From contig JAEHOE010000026.1 in NCBI GenBank assembly GCA_016858145.1, forward strand, positions 1,054,001 through 1,118,000: 64,000 nucleotides of DNA. Reading direction: 5' to 3'. The stretch's first letter is position 1, and each line of letters begins with the position of its first letter. The notes beneath the pieces were generated by a model, which worked only from the letters and a program-made list of their open reading frames with translations, searched no databases and had not been told where the DNA came from. Source of the DNA: Edaphochlamys debaryana. Its lineage: Eukaryota > Chlorophyta > Chlorophyceae > Chlamydomonadales. The translations under genes were made by a program, and so were the position numbers. This document shows positions 12,197 through 23,800 of this stretch, piece after piece.

Positions 12197-15100
12197 ATGT
12201 CGGGCTCAAAGGGCAAGGACCCGGGTCCGCAAGACCCGCTGAAGGAGGACCCGACCGTGATTAGGGACGAGGCCGAGTTCCCGGAGCCTAGCCTCTACTT
12301 CAAAGTTTACGAATCGGAGGCCGATGAGCCGGAGGCGAAGATCCGGGCGGACGTAAACAAGCTCTATGACCGGTGGATCGAGAAATATGGACGCCGCTGG
12401 CCCGAGGATGGCATCAACACGGAGGACATGGTGTGGCTGGCGGAGGAGGGCAAGAAGAAGCGGCTTCGGTACGCGCGCCGGCCGGCCGGCGTGGTGGCGG
12501 AGAAGACCGAATACGAGGATGAGTTCATCCGCGAGGACGACGGCTCCGCGGGCCCCAGCGCCGCGGGCGACGCTGCTAAGGCGCCGTCTAAGACGAGCGC
12601 GAGCGGCGCGGGCAAGAAGAAGTCCAAGAAGCGGCAGGCGGCCGAGGCTGCCGCTGCTGCCGCCGAGGCCGCCCGGCCCAAGACCAACTACGAGAAGACC
12701 GTTGCGGGCGGCAAGTGGGTTACCGACGAGTTCGAGTCGGCCGACTACGAGGCCGGCAACCTGGAGCTGCTGTGGGACATGTACCTGTGGGACAAGGAGG
12801 GCAAGCCGACCATGATGCCCGACGGACCGCCGGTGCAGCAGGAGGGCGAGGAGTCGGAGGACTGGGACGACTTCTACACGGCCTACCGCCCTCGCGACAT
12901 CGACACCGAGGAGGCTCGCGAGGCCGTGTGGGCGACAGACGAGTTCGAGTCGGATGAGGACAACACGGAGTCGGAGTGGGCGCCCGAGTACGTGGGCGCG
13001 GGCCTGGGCCTGGTGGCGGAGGACCCGCTCAACCCGCAGTACTCCCTGCGCCACTCCAACCACCCCCTGGCGCCCTTCCCCGGGGAGCCCCTCAAGTGGG
13101 CCTCCTACGTCTACCCCGACTTCACCACGTGAGCGGCGGGGGGCGGCAGGCGGGAGGGGTGGGGTGGCGGAGGCGGTGCGGCGGGATGAGAGTGGGGTTG
13201 GGGCCAGGCAGGGTCGTGGTGGGGACAGGGCTTGAAACAGCGGCGCGAGCAGCGGAGGCGGCGGCGGCAGCAGCGGCGATGGCGGCGGCAGCAGCTCTCG
13301 GGCGCGGCGCGGCGAATGGAGCATGGGATCTGGAGCCCTTGCGGCGACGGCGGCGGCAGCAGCGAGGACCGGCCTGGTGCCGGTGCCGGCGGGGCCTAAT
13401 TGGCAGCGGTGAAAGCGGGCCTGGCGCAATACCAGCGCGGGCGCCCCGGCGGCGTTGAGCTGGTGCTAGCCACCCGGCAGCAGCCCCGCTGCACTGCTGG
13501 CGGCAGGGCAGGCAGCGGCGGCCGCCGGCCACGCAGGCTGGCGGCTGAAGCCCACCCAGCCGCCGCCGCCGCCGCCGGCGTTTTGGACCATGCGTTGCCA
13601 CGGGGCGCAGGCCCTCTTCCGCCGCCGCTGCCGACTGTGGCACCAGCACCACCAGTCGGGAGGACCGCGCAAGCAGCGGCCGGCGGCTCTGTGGAGGACG
13701 CCCGACGCAGCAGCTCGGGCCGGGCAGGGAAGGCCTGCGGCTGCCCGGCCCGCACCAAACGGTTGCAGGCGCCCGCCAGCTGGCAGCGGCGGGGCGGGGC
13801 GAGGCTGGCGCGGGGGACACACGGCCAGCGCTGTGCAGCTAGGCCCCTGTGCCGTTGTCTCCAGCCAGCGGGGAGGGGGGCCTCAGCGGCTCAGGCAGGG
13901 GCTAGCGGCGTTGGGGGCGGCACCGGGCAGCGCCCGGCCCCATGGCCCCATGCCCCATGGCCTTGCAGCAACGGACTGCGCCCTCGGCCCCCGCCGGGGC
14001 CTGGCCTGGCCCAGGCTGGGCCCCGCCGGGGCCCACGCAGGGGCTGGGTGGCGGGGGCTGGGCCTTCCTAGCCGGGCCTCACAGCCCCAATCCCCGAGGC
14101 CGCGCCGCCTCGTCCCCGCACCCTCTCTTCTGGTATCCCTTCCCCCATCTTCACCCGGACCGACCCCGCTGAACCCCCCTCCCCCTCCCTCTCCTCCCCC
14201 CTCCCCCTGTCAGGTACGAGGGCCTGTCCAAGCAGTCCATCCCCCACGGCATGGGCGTCATGACCTTCGGCACGGGCACGGGCGCGGGCTTCAACATGAG
14301 CGCCACGCGCTACGGCGACAAGTGAGGCGGGGGCTTGGGGGGAGGGGGAGGGGCTGAGACGGGGGGCTAAGGGCGGGATTACTGAGGGGCGCAGGCTATC
14401 TGTGATATGCGTCAGGCTGCTTCATGGCAAGCTCGCCGACTGCGGGCCGTGGACCGAAGGGCTGCGAGTAAGGAATGCGGGGCGCTCCGGCTCTGGTCAT
14501 GGTCGAGCCGGCTGGTCGGCGGAACCCGTGTTATGACCGCCTGCGCCCCACACCTGCCCCTGGCGAGGCGACGCTCAGCGCTTAAGACACCCTTTCCCCT
14601 CCCCCTCCTCCCGCCCCCTCCTCCCTCCCCTCCCCTCCCTGCCAGGTACGAGGGCGAGTTCCAGGCCGGCTACGCGCACGGCCTGGGGCAGTTCACGAGC
14701 GAGAACTCGGGCGAGGTGTACATCGGGGAGTTCTTCGCGGGGCAGCGGCACGGGTGAGGGGGGTGGTGGGGCGGGGGAGGGCGCGGAGCAGGGCAGTGGT
14801 GAGGCTGGGGGCCGTGGGGCAGGGGCGGGGTTACCCAGGCAGGGGTTCCGCTGGCGCTCTTGAGCCCAGAGCCCACCGGGGCAGCCCGCCAGGGCCTAGA
14901 GCCGAGCCGTTGCTCACGTGGACCGCGGTTCAGCGCACCCGCCTCTCTGCTTTGCGAGGCTCTCTGACGCCTGCCCCTCCTCCCCTCCCCCTCCCCAACC
15001 TCCCTTCTTCCTCCCCTCCCCAGGTGCGGCATGCAGCTCAACATGAAGCCCTACTACTACCTGCTGGAGCGGGGCGTGGAGCCCGTGGAGGCGTACCGCC

Positions 15101-18100
15101 GCACGGCAGCGGCCATCATGCGGGACGTGGAGGTGGGGAGGGGGTGGGACGGGAGCGGGTGGGAGGGGGGGTAAGGGGCTTGGAAAGGAGGAGGAGGGCG
15201 CAGAGGGCGTGGAGAGGGGGTGGGACAGTGGAGCAGAGGGCAAGGCCGGCCCGTGTGCGGGCTGCGTGCGGTGGCTTGGTTGCGTGGCAGCGGGCTCACC
15301 CGCGCCCCGCTTTGTCAAGGTCAGTTGGCCACCAGCCACTGAGACCCGCTCTTTCTCTGCTGCTCGCCCCCCAGGTTCGCACCTGGTACCGCGGCAACAA
15401 GCTGGGCAACGCCAAGGAGGACGAGGTGGGGGCTGGGGGGGGAGGGAGGGAGGGAGGGGGCTGGGGAAGAGGGCGGGGCTGGGGACAGGAGCGGGTGAGA
15501 GGGAGACACGCGAGGGGGCGTTGGGTGGGAAACGGACCCGCTCAACATGCGAACCGCCCAACCGACTCCCAACCTCCAACCGCCAGGTGGTTGAGATCAA
15601 CGTCCTCAAGGACTCGCTGGACCCGCCCTTCGAGATCGCCCTGCGCAACCAGCTGCACGACGCCAAGCTCAAGCACTGGAAGGGGCTCACGCCGCAGGAG
15701 AAGTGAGCGGGCACCGGGCCGCGGGCCGCGTCATGTCGCATTCGGTCCTGTGCTGTGCTGTGCTGCGCTGCGCGCCGATGCCCTTCTGTGCTGTTCGGCG
15801 TTCCGCGTTTCAGCCTCTCCGCACGGGCCCCGCTGGCACAAAGCGCTTCGTTTTCACATCGCACTGCGGCTCTGCCCCTCGTGCCGACACGAAACCCTGC
15901 CGTCTTCCCCTCCCCCCCCTCTCCTCCCCCCTCCATCCCCAGGGCCATGGACCGTGTGGTGTCCATCATCGAGCGCGTGCAGGCCCGCCGCCCGGGGCGC
16001 TGGGGCAACTACTACACCACGGACGACAAGGGCCGCGTGCGCCCCGTGCTGGACGACATGGGCGACGACACCGACTACGACAGGTAACGGCTGGCGGTTG
16101 GGTTTTGGTTGATTGGCGGTTAGGTTGGTGGCGCGATACAGCGCTGCGGCGAGCCGGGTTGCGGGACTGTGTGGGACGGGCGGCCGGCTGCTCTCTTGCC
16201 GACCCTGTCAGCCCCGCAACAGCCCGACACCACACTCACCAACCAACCAACCCCCAACCAACTGCCCAACCGCTCCCCAGCATCGACATGCTCCAGGGCG
16301 TGGAGACGGACGGCGAGCTGGGCCTGGGCTGGGACGGCGCCACGGACTCTGACGAGAACCCGCTGGAGCCGCGCATCCTGGAGCTCATGGCGGCCGAGGG
16401 GGCGGACGACAAGCTGGAGGTGGGGGGGGATGGGGGTATTTTATTGAGTGGGAAATGCGGGAATGGGGGTGCCTGGCTCTGGCTCTAGCTCGAGATGGGG
16501 GGGTTGAGGGAGGGGCGCGATGTGGCGGAGCGGGGTCTGTATGGGGCTCGGGGAGGGCGTGGCGTCCGCGATGGAGGCGGCTGCCAAGTGGCTGAGGACG
16601 ACAAGCTCGAGTTGTGTTGGGCAACGAGGAAGCCGAAAGCAAGCGTAAGCTCGAATGTGTTGACCCCATTGGAGCGCGAAAAGTCCGCGTGGCGAGGGCT
16701 GCTGGGGCTGAAAGTGGCGTTGTCAGCGGCGCCTGGGCGCTTGACGGGGATATGTGGGGGGCTGGCTCTGGCCCGGTCGGGTTGCGGAGGTGGGGGAGGC
16801 ATAAGCTCGGGTTATGTGCGGACCCCATTGAAGCGACGAGTACGAAACCCGAGTAGCAAACGCAAGCGGTGTAGGGGTGGGGGAGGCAGCCGAGCTGTGA
16901 CGTCCCCGGTCGCGAGCGCGCAAGAGCCTCGGAGAGCCTCGCGCTCTTGTCTCACCCTTCACCTCCCCTTGTGTCCCCCGCGTCGCAGAACGAGGCCTTC
17001 AAGGACTCGGTGCTGGGGCAAGCCATCATCAACCCCTACACCGGTGAGGGGGCTGCGGGGAGGGCGGCGGGAAGTGACCGCACGGGACCATGGGGTGAAG
17101 GACCATTTGGAGGGAGCCCCCAGCAGCGGGGTAAGCCCACGCGGCCCGGAATGGCCATCCCCTCGCACTTACTCATCCACCCTCGCACACGCTCCCCTCA
17201 GGCCTGGACCTCAAGACCTACCTGGACGGCAAGGAGCGGCACCAGATCGACCTGGTGGACGCGTACAAGTGAGATCCGAGATCCGTTGGCCGGCCGGCCC
17301 CCCGCAGTTGCATCGGGGAGAGCAGCAGTTGCGCTTCCTCTGGGTGAAGGCCCTGAGCTGTGCCGCCACGCTGCTACCCCTCCTGCATTGCGCGCCCCCT
17401 CGCATCCTCCTGCCTTCCTCCCCCCTCTCACCCTCTCCCCCGCCTCCCCCCCCCTCAGGAACTCCAAGGACGGTCGCAAGCTCATGGCCAAGGCCCGCAG
17501 GGACAAGGGCCTGCCCGTGGACGTGAGGCGGGGGCCGGGGCCGCCGGGGCAGGGGCTGTCTCCCTCGCGTACCCCTGGCCTGGCCGTGCAGTTTGTGCCG
17601 CTCTCCTCTCTCCTCAGGCTCACACCCCTCCCCTCCTCTCAAGCTGACACCCCGCCCCGCCCCCCTCCTCCCCTCCCCCTCCCCCTCCCCAGTCCGGCTT
17701 CGAGGAGGAGCCCGCCACCCGCCCCGTGAACGCATGGCCCGCAGAGCCCTCGGACGCCCGCCTGCAGCGCATGTACAAGGCGGCGGGGGTGACCAAGGCG
17801 GACGTGCAGCGGGCCGAGGAGCTGGCGGACAGGTGGGGCGGGGAGGGGGGGTGCCTGGGGTGCGGGGCCTGGGGTGGGGGGTGGGTGGGGAGGAGTGACG
17901 CTTGAAGGGAGAGAGGAACAGTGGCGACGGGAGTGACTAGGTTGGGCGCCTGCGCAACCTCATCTTGGGCCCGACCTAACAGGGCTGAGTGGATGCGGGC
18001 GGGGGCCGTTCTGCGCCCGGCCATGGCCCATGAGGTCCTCACCCGCAACCTCCACGCACCCTCCCTTCCCTCCCTTCCCTCCCTCCGTTCCTCGGCGCAG

Positions 18101-19838
18101 GTGGCGCAAGATCCTGAACGAGGACGAGGAGGTGCTGGGCGGCAGCGGGGGCGGCTACCGCAAGCCGGGCAACCCCCTGGCCCCCGACAACACCGACACG
18201 GGCTTCGAGACGGAGAGCGACATGATGGAGATGTGCGACGTGGCCGAGATCCTGTGAGTCACGCATGAGTCAGGGTCTATAGTCAGGCCTTGCGGCTTCG
18301 GCACACGCGCTCTTCTGCTGGCCCCCGGCCGGAAACCTTCTTGCCAACGGCCCTGCCGGCTCAACTCCCCTTAACCCCGCCTCCTCCCCTCTTCCCCCCA
18401 CCCTCCCACCCGCCCCCCCAGCGGCACGGTGCAGGAGGCGCGTCAGATCGTGGAGCGCGCCCGCATGTGGCGCTTCAAGCCGTACGGGGAGGTGGGCATG
18501 CGCATGGCCCAGGACGCCAACGGCTCGCCCGTGCAGCTCATGCAGGTGAGGGGGCGGGGGCAAGGGGGCCGGCGTGGGGGCTGCAGAGAGGGGGGCGGGG
18601 CCACCGTGCTACGGGACGAAGGCGTGGCGAAAGTGGTTGCAGGGAATGCAGGGGGAAAGCTCGAGACAGCCGTTTCTCTACCGGGGCGCTTGACCCTTGG
18701 CGGGCCCAGTGGCTACGGGCACCCCGCGGGCTCCCTTCTCGCCTGGGGCGCCTCCTCGCTACAGCACGCCTGCCTCACCCCGCGCGCCTCCCTCACCCGC
18801 CCACCCACCCCACCCCCACCCCAGGACCCGCTGCACTACCCGCACGGCACCAAGTTCATGGCCCCCGGGCCCCTGGGCCTGTGCCACCCCATCCCCGACG
18901 ACCCCTCCATCCGCATGGAGATGCGCAAGGTGGCGCAGAACTTCGCAGCCATCTACAGGTGCGCGTTTTCTCGCTTCATCATCTATGTCTACGTATGTAT
19001 CGGTCAGCTCACGAGCTCAGTGTTACTGCCATGTGCTCGAGCTACGGAGCTTGTGCGTTCTCTCCAGTGCATGGCTGTGTTGGCCCGCTTGCTGGCAAGC
19101 TGCGCCGCTGCGCTGACTTTTGCTCTGTGCGTTCTCCCCTCGCCCCACACGCACCTCGCACGCCAGGATGTACAACTTCGACTGGGACCCCGAGCCCGGC
19201 ACCGTGCAGTACCAGATCGACCAGCGCATCCGCAGGGTAGGCCAAGGGCCGGGATATCCCGACTGTCCGCCCACGTAGCTCGATGCCCCTGCTTCTGCGC
19301 CCTCGCCCCTCTTCGACACCCTCCCCCCATTTCCCCCGGCGCTCCGACTGGCGAGGCGACGCACTCCCGCTCACCTTATAACACCTCCCCCTCTCTCCCT
19401 CCCTCCACCCCTCCCGCCCTCCGCCCGCCCCATCCCCAGGCCCAGGAGCTGCGCAACAACGCGCTGGCCCGCTACATGGAGGCGGCGGACGCAGCCCTGG
19501 ACGCAGCGCCCGCGGGCGAGGGCGACCAGCGCCTGCTGCTGGCGGCCCTGCCCTGGGACGCACAGGACCAGGAGGCCGCCGCCTCGGCCTCGGCCCAGGG
19601 CGAGCCCTCGGGCCGGGGCCAGTCGGGCTCGGAGCAGGGCGCGGGCGCGTCGCGTGGGTTCTTTGTGCCGGGCAGCGTGTTTGCGTCCATGAGCATGAGC
19701 GCGCCCATGGTGGGGCGGGTGCAGCTGGGGCACGCGAGCCGCGTGCTGGTCAACGCGTTGACCGCGGCGGTGCGGCAGGTGCCGTCGGCGCGGCCGCGGC
19801 TGGCGCGGCCGGCGCGGGGGCAGAAGCAGGCGGCGTGA
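12197..19838 (+). CDS. TIC100: MORN-repeat protein, probable TIC100 subunit of the chloroplast inner-envelope translocon
   Basis: The 17-exon product has 969 residues. The first exon encodes a charged ~310-residue region with W/D/Y-rich blocks (DWDDFYTAYRPRDI, KWASYVYPDFTTYEG). MORN-type repeats follow at ~311-385 (YEGLSKQSIPHGMGVMTFG, YEGEFQAGYAHGLGQFT, YIGEFFAGQRHGCGMQ), then a long unique C-terminal half. This order resembles Arabidopsis TIC100/EMB1211, which works with TIC20, TIC56 and TIC214 in preprotein import. The identification rests on architecture and short blocks, so another MORN protein is possible. I see no clear transit peptide. Exons: 12197-13128, 14214-14321, 14646-14753, 15024-15132, 15375-15425, 15587-15702, 15943-16083, 16281-16419, 16989-17043, 17202-17268, 17459-17522, 17693-17832, 18101-18253, 18422-18545, 18825-18958, 19167-19236, 19440-19838. 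The start context is AAAATGTC. Confidence 0.72.
16596..16860. repeat. Diverged duplications inside TIC100 intron 8
   Basis: The 16-bp exon terminus GGACGACAAGCTGGAG (16404-16419) recurs with one mismatch at 16596-16611, where the donor sequence is lost. A second imperfect pair shares AAGCTCG and GACCCCATTGRAGCG at about 16647-16675 and 16803-16834. Confidence 0.55.
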
Positions 19839-20844
19839 GGAGCTGGCTCGAGGTAGAGGTGTTGGGAGGGCGGGTGGTGAGGAGGAGGAGGCTTGTGGAG
19901 GGGGCGAGGAAGAGGCGGATGGGGGACAAGGAAGGGTAGGCTGGGGATTCGGACGGGCGTGGGGACGAGGGTCTCGAGGGGGCCAGGGGGGGGGCTGTAG
20001 TCGCAGACCGTTGGGGACACGGCTGTGCTCTTGGCCCTGGGCCCCGGGCCCGAGCTCGGGAAGCTTTCGGCTTGTGTTGGATTCGGATGCGCCACACAGT
20101 TTGGGGCGCGTGTTGGCCACGAGTACTTGCACACTCACGGCGCCTTGTGCGGTGGGCTGCGGGGAGTGGGGGGTTCTGTGGTTGTGGTGCGCACCCCTGG
20201 GGCAGTTGTGCTGGACCAAGATGCAAGGGAGGCGGGGCGGTGCCTCGGGTGAAAGGGCGCGTGAGCTCCTTGACTCTCCCTGGCCAGTCAGGCTGCGTGT
20301 GCGGCTGGACGTGTTCTGGGGTGGGCACAGGCTTGCATGTATTATTACATGCATCTGCCTGCCCCCAGCGCTCCGCCGCTTTTCCGCCGGCGTGGTGTAG
20401 TGGAGGATCCAGGGCAGGGAGGCCATGGAGTGCGCGCTGAGGGGTCGCAAACGCTGCAGAGGCTGTTGCTGCTGCTGTTACGTAGATAGGTCAGGACGGT
20501 TGCAAGGAGGCATGCGAGGAACGTAACTTTCAGTGAGCCTGCAGCGCCCCCCTCCTCCCTGCTGTCCCCGCGTCCAGCGGCACGAAGGCTTCGGTCCCAA
20601 TCGTGACGAACCCTAGGAAGCAGGCTGTCAAGCACACTTCCAAAGTCCTTCGGGAGAACTCGGCAATGTTGGTCTTGCTATAGAACGAGGGGTTGATGTT
20701 CTCAAGGGGGCGCTGATTCCGGGCCTGAGGGCGAAGGGGTTCGGGCCGACACGGCCGGTCGGCCTGATGCTCAAGGACGCTCTCGCCTTCACCTTAACTC
20801 ATACATGGTCCATTAGAACCTTCAGTGCTACTGGAGGCCTATAT
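19839..20844. other. Intergenic: TIC100 3' region and aprataxin-like upstream region
   Basis: About 1 kb without a supportable gene. A near-palindrome, GCATGTATTATTACATGC, lies at about 20334-20351. No exact plus-strand TGTAA was found, so TIC100 may use a variant signal such as TGTAT. The right end is AT-richer (TATATATGG) and should include the next gene's promoter. Confidence 0.45.
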
Positions 20845-23800
20845 ATGGCAGCTCTGCTGCTGCCAGGCGGGAAAACCATCTCCCTTGCGCGCGGGGCGCA
20901 GCGAGCGCTCGGTCGCGCCGACCTTGCACTACTACTTCAGCCTGCGGAGGCCCTTACGATCTCCAGGCACGCGCTAGGTGCTGCCGCTCCTCGCACAGGG
21001 CCGCGGACATCGCGGCATCCACCACCAGGCTTCGCGTCCCCGCGCAGAGTTCAAGTCGTCGCTGAGGCGCTGAAGGAAAGCGAGGGCGAAGGAGGCTCGC
21101 TGCTAAGACTAACCAGCCGCGGCACGCAGAACCCGACCCTCGTGTTTCGGCGGGGAGCCGACCCCCTCGATTTGGGCGAGGGTGAGAGCTGCCCCGTCCC
21201 GCCCCACCGCCGCCCGGATCACACCATCCCCTGTCTGCATGTCCCGAACCCCCACTCCTACACCAACAACTACATTTACTCCCCTTCCATTGCTCCACCC
21301 CCCATCCCAGGCCACTCTCTGCTGCTGGCCGAGGGGGACTCCTTCAGCCTCGTCTGCACCCGCCCCGACCTCGCCATCCGCGTGCTGCCCGCGGCCGCCC
21401 AGCCCCACCCACACCCACACCCAACGCCGCACCCCGCCAACACCGGCCCCTCCTCGCAACGCAGCACCGGCATCAATCCCGCCAGAACCAACCCGGCGGG
21501 TACCACAGCAAACGAACCCTCCAGCAATCCCCCCAGAGCGAGCGGGGCTGAGGGTGAAGCAGTCAGCGGGGGCGCGGCGGCGTCTGGACACAGCGGGGGC
21601 GCGCTGGAGGGGGACGGTCCGGCCCCTGCGGTGGCAGCCATGGAGGCGGACCCGCCGCTGGCAGGGGCCTACGACGACCCCCCCGAGTCCCCGCAGACCA
21701 GTGGGAGCGGCGGCAGCGGTGGGGCGCCTGGCAGCGACCCCGGTGCTGAGGCCGGCGCAGGGGCCACGGGCGGTGGCGGCGGGGCGGTGGGGGCCGGTGG
21801 AGGCGCTGCTGGGGCGGGGCCTGGAGGCCGCGGCCGCCAGCGGAAGCCGCCGCACTACGCTGCCAACGGCCAGCCGCCGCTGCAGGGGCCCTGGCCGGTG
21901 CTACTGCTGCTGGCGGGCCTGCCGGGCTCAGGTGGGTAGGGCAACCCAACCAGCCGCTCGTGTATTGCGGGTGCCCCCTGCCTTGCCCCCACCAATCTGC
22001 CCCCTACCTCCCCACACACACCCCAAGGCAAGAGCACCCTGAGCCGCCGCCTGCTGGCCGCTTCTCCGGTGGCGTGGGCCCACGTGAACCAGGATGCGGT
22101 CAACGATGGCAAGCCGGGCAAGCGGGAGCAGTGCCTGGCGGCGGCCAAGAGCCTGCTGGGGCAGGGGTGCTGCGTCATCATAGACAGGTGGGGCGCAGGA
22201 GAAGGCCACGAGGATTAGAGCTCGAGCTGAAGGCTGCGACTCTTGGCTCGAGCCGCCTGCTGACAGGGTCAGACCTGCCGTCCAGACGACGGCGCAAGAG
22301 CCATACGGGCGGCCTTAATGCCTCCCTTTTGTGATGTGTCGCAGGTGCCATGCGGACCCGGAGCAGCGCAGTAGCTTCCTGGGCGCGGCCTCGGAGGCGG
22401 GGGTGGAGGCGCACTGTGTGGCGCTGGGGCTGCCGCCGGACGCCTGCGCGCGGCGAGTGGGGGAGCGGACGGAGCACCCGGGGGGCGTCAAGGTGCGGGC
22501 TACGGGGGCGGGAGAGGGAGAGGGAGTGGGTGCAGCGGGTGGGGTGGAGGGATATGCTCCTGCCTGGTTCTAAGCCCCAGGCCCTCACTTTGGGCCCAAG
22601 TGCGGTGTGCAAATTCAGGGCCTGGGGCTTGGGTCGAGGTTGAGGTCTCCTGCATCAATGACCTTTGGGCCTTCGCGGCGCGATCTCGCTCAGCAACAAA
22701 CAATCCCTCATTTCCCCGCACCAGCACGCCCTCCCCAAGTACCTACCCTGGCATCTACGTCACTCTTATCCTTGCCACGTCCCTGCAATAAGGGCCCTTG
22801 CCATCTTGCCTTCTTCCCGCAACCCCAGGGCGCGGGCTGGAGGCACGTTGTCTTCCAGATGGCCAAGCGCCAACAGGCCCCGGGCGCCTGGCCGCCATCG
22901 GTCGGGGAGGGCTTCGCCTCCGTCATGGACTGCCTCAGCGACGCCGACGCTGACGTCGCCGTCAAGGCCTGGGCCTTGTACGGCAGCGCTGGCGGCGGCG
23001 GCGGTGGCGGTGACGGAAGCGCCGCCGCGGCCACGCTGGCGGCGTGGCAGGCGCACGTGGCCAAACGCAAGCCCACGGGCATTGCGGCGTTCTTCAAGCC
23101 GGCGGCGACAGGCAGCGCGACGGCGGCAGCGGCAGGTGGCGGCGGGGCTGCGGTCAGGAAGGTCTCGGGCGCCGCCGCAGCCGCCACCACTACAGCCGCT
23201 GCCAAGGCGGGCAAGGGGCCAGCGGGAACTGCCAAGGCTGCCGGCGGGGGCCCAGCGGCTGCTGCAGCGAGCGCAAGCCCCAAGGCCGCGGCCGGCCGGC
23301 GGCCGGGGGAAGCAGGCCCAGAGGGCGAGCCCCCCGCCAAGAGGCAGGCAACCGGCGGACCGTCCAAGGGGCCGGGCGGCTCAGGCGCTGCCGCCACGGC
23401 AGGGGATGGCTCTGCAACCCCACCGGCGTCCGCGGCAGCCAAGCCCGGCGCCTCGCAGCCGTCTCCTGCGGGCGGAGCCGCGGGTGGAGCGAACGCCTTC
23501 GCAGTGCTCATGGCCTCATCACGCAAGGGCGCAGCCACGGGCGCAGGCGGGAGCGGCGCTGGCGGCGGGGCCAAGGCGGCGGCAGGTGCCACCGGGGGCA
23601 AGGACGCTGCGGCCAGCGGCGCGGCGGCAGGTGCGAGGGCCAAAGCAATGCGGCAATGTGGAGCGCTTGCGGCGTTGTATCGCTGCTGACCTCCCTTGGC
23701 CTTGCTGGCGTGCAGGCGCTGCCCGTGATCCCCGCTTCAACCTAACGGCGGGCTGGGCCCAACCACTGCGGCAGTGCGCCCTCAACCCCGACACCTGTCC

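Noticed and set aside
12197..19838. Calling the MORN protein a radial-spoke or flagellar MORN protein
   Set aside because: It has only about two MORN units in a long, otherwise unique protein, unlike the many-repeat spoke proteins. The flanking blocks fit TIC100 better, though this is not certain.
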